From: Planctomycetota bacterium | GTDB lineage: Bacteria; Planctomycetota; Planctomycetia; Pirellulales; UBA1268 | Assembly: GCA_016872555.1 (NCBI GenBank) | Contig: VGZO01000018.1 | Span: 1-64,000, forward strand | Direction of reading: 5' to 3' | DNA length: 64,000 nucleotides | In this document: positions 59,280-64,000 of the stretch, piece by piece | Layout of the letters: the number at the start of each line of letters is the position of its first letter | Position numbering within the stretch: position 1 is the first letter of the stretch | Translations under genes and position numbers: made by a program | Notes under the pieces: model-generated | Database searches by the model: none | Seen by the model: only the letters and a program-made list of their open reading frames with translations | What the model was told of the DNA's origin: nothing

Positions 59280-61190
59280 TCATCCGGCTTTGATCGCCCG
59301 GACCTCGGCGGCGCGACCGTCGACCGGGATCAGCGGAAGGCGCCCCGGGCCCTCGACCGGCAACGCGCGCAGGTAGTCCATGATCGCCTGCCATTCCTTG
59401 ATTTCGCGCACCGCCCCGGCGGTACCGACCGTGGCGACGCTGTCGGTGTCCACCGTGGCCTTCGGCGGCAGGAGGTCGGGCGTGGTGCCCCGGGGGAGGT
59501 CGAGGGCCTCGGTCTTCGATCGGAGCGGCTGACCGGCTCTGTTCTTCGGCACGAGCGACAGCTTCCCCTTCGTGTAGCCGGGGATGGCGAGCATGATCAT
59601 GCCCAGGTACAGCGGGCAGGTGAGGCTGAACAGCCGGTCGGCGCCGGCGCTCGAGTCGATCGCACGGTAGCCGCGGTCCACGTCGCCGATCTCGATCGCC
59701 GTCACGACGTCGAACACCGGCCGCGCCGGGTCGTAGCGGAAGCGCATTGCCGACGCGCGGGGAAAGTACTCGCCGGGGTGGGCGGGATTGTCCACGAGGG
59801 TGAACTCGAGGAGGTTCTTCAACTCGCGGCCCGTGAACCAGGCGGTCACGAGCGTGCTGCCGGCCGTGGTGTCGACCACGCCCGCGCCGAGCGGAGCCAC
59901 GCAAAACAGGTCGTACACCGTCTGCACGCCCGACTTCCCGCGCGTCAAGCCAGCGCGCAACAGCCCGTTGGCCGTGAATCCGACGTCGGCGTTCGTCGCC
60001 TTCCGAAAGGCATCGGTGACGAGGTTCGCCAGGACCGTGCCGGCGGCGATGTCGGTGAACGTGTTGGGCAGGTCCCGTGGCACCACGGCCAACGGCTGAT
60101 CGATCCGATAGCCACGCGACGCGAACACCACGTCGGTGACCGTCTGCTCGAGCCTGCCGATCTCGGCGGAGATCGACCGATCACCCGGAATCGTATCGTC
60201 GATCCGGTACAGCGAGTACGACTCGACCGCGAGCCTGTCGCCGTCGAGGGCGATCACCAGCTCGCCGAGATGCTCGCCATATTTTCCGGTCTGCACGACG
60301 GGCGTGCGGCCGTCGACGATCACCGGCTGTTCGAGCACGGTGTGGGTGTGGCCGCCGACGATCACGTCGATGCCGGGCACGGCCTTCGCCAGGCGCACAT
60401 CCTCGCCGTCGGTGAAGCGACCGTCCTGCCCCTGCTCCATGCCGCCATGGCTCAAGCAGATGACGACGTCCACGCGCTCGGTCTCCCGGAGCAGGGTCAC
60501 CATCTCGGTGGCGGTCGCCACGGCATCGGGAAACGTGATCGCTCCGGCGCCGCTGGTGTAGTGAATCGACTCCTTGCCCATCACGCCGAAGATCCCGAAG
60601 CGCACGCCGCCGCGCTCGATCACGACGTGGCGGCGGATCACGCCGTCCTCCGCCAGACGCCGCAACTCAGCGAGCCCCGCTCCGTCGGCGTCGATGTTGG
60701 TATTCGAGGCGACGACCGCCGGAATCCGGCCGGCCCTCGCGGCCACGTCGAGGCTCGCGGCGAGGCCGTCGGGCCCGAGGTCGAAATCATGGTTGCCCAG
60801 CGTGGTGACGTCGTATCCCATCCGGGACAGGAGCTGGAGCTCGCCGCCGGTCTCGCGGATCGCCGCCCCGAACGCGGTGCCCATGCTGTAGTCGCCGGCG
60901 TCGAGCACCAGCACGGGCCCTTGTCGCTTCCGCGCGTCCTTTCGGGCCACGATCAGGGTGGCGAGGCGCGCGAACCCTCCGCGCGTGCCGTCGTCGTCGA
61001 GCGTGGCTGGCGAATACTCCGAGGCCGGGCCGAGGCCGATCAGCATCGAGTGGAGATCGTTGGTATGCAGGATCGTGAACGTCTTCCTGCCATCGGCCAC
61101 CGCGGCTGCCTCAGGATGAGGAGCGAGGGTGGCCGCCCCGGCCGACGCCCCAGCCAGAAACTCGCGACGCGACACGGGTGGATGGGTCAT
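59280..61190 (-). CDS. Tat-exported bifunctional metallophosphatase / 5'-nucleotidase
   Basis: A 636-residue exported enzyme of the 5'-nucleotidase/UshA family that hydrolyses nucleotides and cyclic nucleotides outside the cell. It has a twin-arginine signal (VSRREFLAG), the metallophosphatase motifs HTNDLHS (near 43), LDAGDYSMGT, LGNHDFDLG (near 135), CLSHGGMEQG and GGHTHTV (near 278). The 5'-nucleotidase C-terminal domain follows (LANLVTDAFRKATNADVGFTANGLLR, FTGRELKNLLEF). ATG 61190 was chosen since the Tat motif then starts at residue 7. It is divergent from the metalloprotease gene over a 268-base region with two inverted repeats. Confidence 0.92.
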   Translation of the reverse strand: MTHPPVSRREFLAGASAGAATLAPHPEAAAVADGRKTFTILHTNDLHSMLIGLGPASEYSPATLDDDGTRGGFARLATLIVARKDARKRQGPVLVLDAGDYSMGTAFGAAIRETGGELQLLSRMGYDVTTLGNHDFDLGPDGLAASLDVAARAGRIPAVVASNTNIDADGAGLAELRRLAEDGVIRRHVVIERGGVRFGIFGVMGKESIHYTSGAGAITFPDAVATATEMVTLLRETERVDVVICLSHGGMEQGQDGRFTDGEDVRLAKAVPGIDVIVGGHTHTVLEQPVIVDGRTPVVQTGKYGEHLGELVIALDGDRLAVESYSLYRIDDTIPGDRSISAEIGRLEQTVTDVVFASRGYRIDQPLAVVPRDLPNTFTDIAAGTVLANLVTDAFRKATNADVGFTANGLLRAGLTRGKSGVQTVYDLFCVAPLGAGVVDTTAGSTLVTAWFTGRELKNLLEFTLVDNPAHPGEYFPRASAMRFRYDPARPVFDVVTAIEIGDVDRGYRAIDSSAGADRLFSLTCPLYLGMIMLAIPGYTKGKLSLVPKNRAGQPLRSKTEALDLPRGTTPDLLPPKATVDTDSVATVGTAGAVREIKEWQAIMDYLRALPVEGPGRLPLIPVDGRAAEVRAIKAG

Positions 61191-61275
61191 GCAGGAATCC
61201 CTGTTTTCACGGGGTCTCGTCGGGGAACGAACCGGCGGTGCGGCGACGCTGCGACCATCGGCCAGTTTCAGGCCG

Positions 61276-61290
61276 GAAACGATACGTTTC
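61276..61290. promoter_or_regulatory. 15-bp operator-like palindrome in a divergent region
   Basis: GAAACG-ATA-CGTTTC is a perfect 15-bp inverted repeat about 86 bases upstream of the phosphoesterase start and 169 bases upstream of the metalloprotease start. It is AT-rich compared with its surroundings, as regulator sites often are. Confidence 0.4.
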
Positions 61291-61314
61291 GCCGCTGATT
61301 TCGGGCAGGCTTCC

Positions 61315-61343
61315 CGGCCGGCCACGCCGAAAATGGCCGGCCG
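61315..61343. promoter_or_regulatory. 10-bp inverted repeat (9-base loop) near a promoter
   Basis: CGGCCGGCCA and TGGCCGGCCG form a perfect 10-bp stem with the loop CGCCGAAAA. It lies just before TAGGCT (61357-61362), the -10-like element for the metalloprotease gene; the second arm covers the -35 position. It could be an operator or a terminator for the divergent phosphoesterase. Confidence 0.4.
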
Positions 61344-61458
61344 CGGAACTCGATGCTAGGCTGCTGAAGCTGCCCCGACGGGGGCAGGAACCGGGGTTTC
61401 GTGGCTGTTTTCCGCCGCACCCGGGATCACGGGACCCCCTCTCCGGTCAGGGAACGCC

Positions 61459-64000
61459 ATGTCGCCGCATCGAGCCAGCCGCCCCTCGAAGTCCTTCCTC
61501 GGATTCACGCTCGCCGGCCTGACGCTCGCCGCTGCCGTCGGCCATGCCACCGGCCGGGCCGACGAACCGGCCGCTGCCAGCCCGGCGACACCCGGGGCGA
61601 CCGCGGCCGATCCGGCTCCGGCTGCACCGCCGGCCGCCGCTCCGGCGGCGCCGTCCGGGGGCGCGGCAGGCTCCGGTGAAGGGCGCGGCGGCAAGCCGCC
61701 GTTTTCGGCCGTCGTCAAGGAGGCGACCAAGATCTCCGGCCTGATCACGCTCCACCGCCGCGACGACAAGGTGTTTGCCGAGCTGCCCGACTCGATCCTC
61801 GGCAAGGACCTGTTCGTGCTGATTTCGATCGCCCGCGGGATCGGCGAGCGCGGCGTCCTCGGCGGCGTGAGCTGGGGTGACGGCGACGACTGGATCTGGC
61901 AGTTGCGCAAGGTCGACGACGCGATCCAGATCGTCCGCCGCAACGTCCGGTTCTTCGCCGACCGCGGCAGCCCCGAGGAGAAGGCCGTCGAACTGGCCTA
62001 CACCGACAGCATCATCGCCAGCGTGCCGATCGTGACCTACGCGCCCAGCGGTGCCCCGGTGATCGACCTGGCGAGCATCTTCTTCACCGACTTGCCGCAG
62101 ATCTCATCGTCGCTGCCGGGCTTCGCGTTCGCCCGCGACCGCAGCAGCTGGTCGCGAGTGAAGGCGTTTCCCGACAACATCGAGATCCAGGTCGCGGCGA
62201 CCTACGGGTCGGGCGGCAGCGCCCGGTTCGACACCGTGCCCGACACGCGCGGGATCACCGTCAACGTCCACTATTCCATCAGCCTGCTGCCCAACACCAA
62301 CGGCTACCGTCCGCGCCTCGCCGACACGCGTGTCGGGTATTTCGTGACCGCCCTCAAGGACTTCTCGCAGAAGGTCGACGAAGACCGGTTCGTGCGCTAC
62401 ATCAACCGCTGGCAGCTCGAGAAGGCCGATCCGTCGGCGGCCGTGTCGCCGCCGAAGAAGCCGATCGTGTTTTGGATCGAGAAGACGGTGCCGTTCCGCT
62501 ACCGGCAGCCGATCCGCGAGGGTATCGAGGCCTGGAACGAGGCCTTCGCCAAGGCCGGATTCGCCAGCGCCATCGAGGTCCGGCAGCAGCCCGACAACGT
62601 CGACTGGGACGCCGAAGACGTCAATTACAACACGTTCCGCTGGATCACCGCCGGTGCCGGCTTCGCCCAGGGTCCGTCGCGCGTCAACCCGCGGACCGGG
62701 CAGATCCTCGACGCCGACATCATCTTCGACGCCGACTTCCTCCAGTTCTGGCGGAGCGAATACGAGACCTTCACACCGCAAACGGTGGCCATGCTCACCG
62801 GCGACCTGCCGGCCACGGCGCACGGCCACGACCGCGCCTGCGCCTGCAACCTGTTCGACGGACATGCCCGTGAGACGGCGCTGGGCGCCACGGCACTGGC
62901 CGTCGCCAACCCCGGCCCGGCCTTCGAGGCGGAAAAGGAGAAACTCGTCATTCAGGGGCTCAAGCTCGTGGCGATGCACGAGGTCGGCCACACCCTCGGC
63001 CTGCGCCACAACTTCAAGGGGAGCGCCCTGCGCAGCCTCGCCGACTTCAACGACACGGCGAAGACCGCTCAGCAGGGGGGCACGACGAGCGTGATGGACT
63101 ATGTCCCCGCCAACGTGATGCCCAAGGGGCGGCCACAGGGGGATTACTACACCGCCAAGCTCGGCCCGTACGACGTCTGGGCGATCCAGTACGGCTACAC
63201 GCCGATCAGCGCCTCGTCGCCCGCCGGCGAGCTGCCCGAGCTGCAGAAGATCGCCAGCCGGAGCGGTGAGCCCGAGCTCGCCTACGCGACCGACGAGGAC
63301 ACGCAGCCCAACGATCCCGATCCGCACTCCAACCGGTTCGACCTCGGTAACGATCCGCTCGAGTTCGCCAAGACCCGCGCCGAGCTGGTCACGCAGCTCA
63401 TGCCGCAGATCGTCGAGCGGATGACGCCGGGCGGCAAGGGGTACGAGCGCGTCCGGCAGGCGTTCGGCGTGCTCTTGTCGGCTCACGGCAAGGCGATGAT
63501 GTTCGCCGCCCGACTGGTCGGCGGCCTCCACACCTCGCGCAGCCACCGCGCCGATGCCAACGCGCTGCCGCCCTACCGCGTGGTCGAGGCCCAGAAGCAG
63601 CGCGACGCGCTGGCCCTGCTCGAGACGCAGATGTTCAGCGCCCAGCCGTTCTCGTTTCCCCCGGAGCTGCTCAACCAGCTCGTGCCGACGAAGTGGAACC
63701 ACTGGGGTTCCGACGGCCCGGACCGCGAGGACTATGCGATCCACGACGTGGTCCTGATGTGGCAAAACCGCGCCCTCGGCCAGCTCCTCGACCCGCTCAC
63801 GCTCGAGCGGATCCGCGACGGCGAGCTGAAGGTGCCGGCCGACCAGGATGCGTTCACCCAGGCCGAGCTGCTCGACCGGCTCTCGGGGGCGATCCTCTCG
63901 GAGCTGACGACGACGCAGCCGGGGCAATACACCGCCCGCAAGCCGGCGATCGGCAGCATGCGGCGGGCCCTGCAGCGCGAGTATGTCGCCGATCTCGGGA
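61459..64000 (+). CDS. zinc-dependent metalloprotease (DUF5117/DUF4953 type), 3'-truncated by window edge
   Basis: The frame from ATG 61459 is open to the end of the window (at least 847 residues), so this gene is incomplete at its 3' end. A signal peptide (LGFTLAGLTLAAAVGHATG) and an Ala/Pro/Gly linker are followed by a DUF5117-like region (about 75-300), then the catalytic domain with HEVGHTLGLRHNF: HEVGH at 507-511 and the third ligand His 517. This is the HExxHxxxxxH pattern of metzincin-like proteases. Further C-terminal parts (GTTSVMDYVPANV, a met-turn-like SVMDY) match the zinc-dependent metalloprotease group. Upstream TAGGCT (61357-61362) may be its -10. Exported protein degradation is the likely role. 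Confidence 0.9.
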   Translation, partial: MSPHRASRPSKSFLGFTLAGLTLAAAVGHATGRADEPAAASPATPGATAADPAPAAPPAAAPAAPSGGAAGSGEGRGGKPPFSAVVKEATKISGLITLHRRDDKVFAELPDSILGKDLFVLISIARGIGERGVLGGVSWGDGDDWIWQLRKVDDAIQIVRRNVRFFADRGSPEEKAVELAYTDSIIASVPIVTYAPSGAPVIDLASIFFTDLPQISSSLPGFAFARDRSSWSRVKAFPDNIEIQVAATYGSGGSARFDTVPDTRGITVNVHYSISLLPNTNGYRPRLADTRVGYFVTALKDFSQKVDEDRFVRYINRWQLEKADPSAAVSPPKKPIVFWIEKTVPFRYRQPIREGIEAWNEAFAKAGFASAIEVRQQPDNVDWDAEDVNYNTFRWITAGAGFAQGPSRVNPRTGQILDADIIFDADFLQFWRSEYETFTPQTVAMLTGDLPATAHGHDRACACNLFDGHARETALGATALAVANPGPAFEAEKEKLVIQGLKLVAMHEVGHTLGLRHNFKGSALRSLADFNDTAKTAQQGGTTSVMDYVPANVMPKGRPQGDYYTAKLGPYDVWAIQYGYTPISASSPAGELPELQKIASRSGEPELAYATDEDTQPNDPDPHSNRFDLGNDPLEFAKTRAELVTQLMPQIVERMTPGGKGYERVRQAFGVLLSAHGKAMMFAARLVGGLHTSRSHRADANALPPYRVVEAQKQRDALALLETQMFSAQPFSFPPELLNQLVPTKWNHWGSDGPDREDYAIHDVVLMWQNRALGQLLDPLTLERIRDGELKVPADQDAFTQAELLDRLSGAILSELTTTQPGQYTARKPAIGSMRRALQREYVADLG

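Overview
The window looks like a chromosomal segment of a high-GC (roughly 70 % by eye) member of the Planctomycetota, probably Pirellulales-like. The lineage call rests on family content: a DUF1559 major-pilin-like protein with a prepilin leader and an H-X9-DG tail, several DUF1501 and DUF1549/DUF1553 'planctomycete cytochrome' genes, CRTAC1-type FG-GAP/ASPIC-UnbV proteins, Tat-exported Gfo/Idh/MocA oxidoreductases, and a squalene-cyclase-repeat protein encoded with ExbB/ExbD. I saw no rRNA, tRNA, CRISPR array, insertion sequence or prophage gene. The window cuts the first gene (TauE/SafE) at its 5' side and the last gene (zinc metalloprotease) at its 3' side.

Layout. 1-8585: a sulfite-exporter-like permease end; a DUF1559 gene followed by a TPR protein whose frame runs on into a small lipoprotein; facing it, a three-gene operon of two CRTAC1 proteins and a TPR membrane protein joined by 4-nt start/stop overlaps. 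8798-17398: MocA oxidoreductase, RtcB, a VOC protein, PhyH dioxygenase coupled to a MocA oxidoreductase fused in frame with a TIM-barrel sugar isomerase, a small hypothetical, ribokinase, a probable COG3014 remnant and an LpoB-like lipoprotein. 17502-25234: SolA-like flavin oxidase, a secreted isochorismatase/ThuA fusion, another MocA oxidoreductase, and a DHDPS-family/IlvD-Edd-family pair suggesting aldonate (sugar acid) breakdown. 25323-32442: a four-gene minus-strand block of two DUF1549/DUF1501 couples. 32647-40571: a polytopic membrane protein and a minus-strand operon TPR - ExbB - ExbD - TonB-like-anchored cyclase-repeat protein. 40724-50212: esterase/SMP-30 fusion, HrpB helicase, a small secreted peptide, a hypothetical, D-2-hydroxyacid dehydrogenase, Ldh-family oxidoreductase, KDG-kinase-like PfkB protein and a DUF218-like protein. 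50247-58641: CxxC secreted protein, His-rich lipoprotein, GlgX, PurM, a DsbD-like thiol reductase and an APH-fold kinase. 58721-64000: an orphan fibronectin-like fragment, a Tat-exported 5'-nucleotidase-type phosphoesterase and a DUF5117/DUF4953-type metalloprotease.

Common themes are sugar and sugar-acid catabolism, large exported proteins, and tight translational coupling (4-nt start/stop overlaps at six junctions). Two adjacent gene pairs have lost the intervening stop codon while keeping an internal Shine-Dalgarno and start codon. Several genes have a -10-like hexamer only 6-7 nt upstream of the start codon, which suggests leaderless mRNAs. The most interesting uncharacterised assembly is the ExbB/ExbD/TonB-like/TPR operon.
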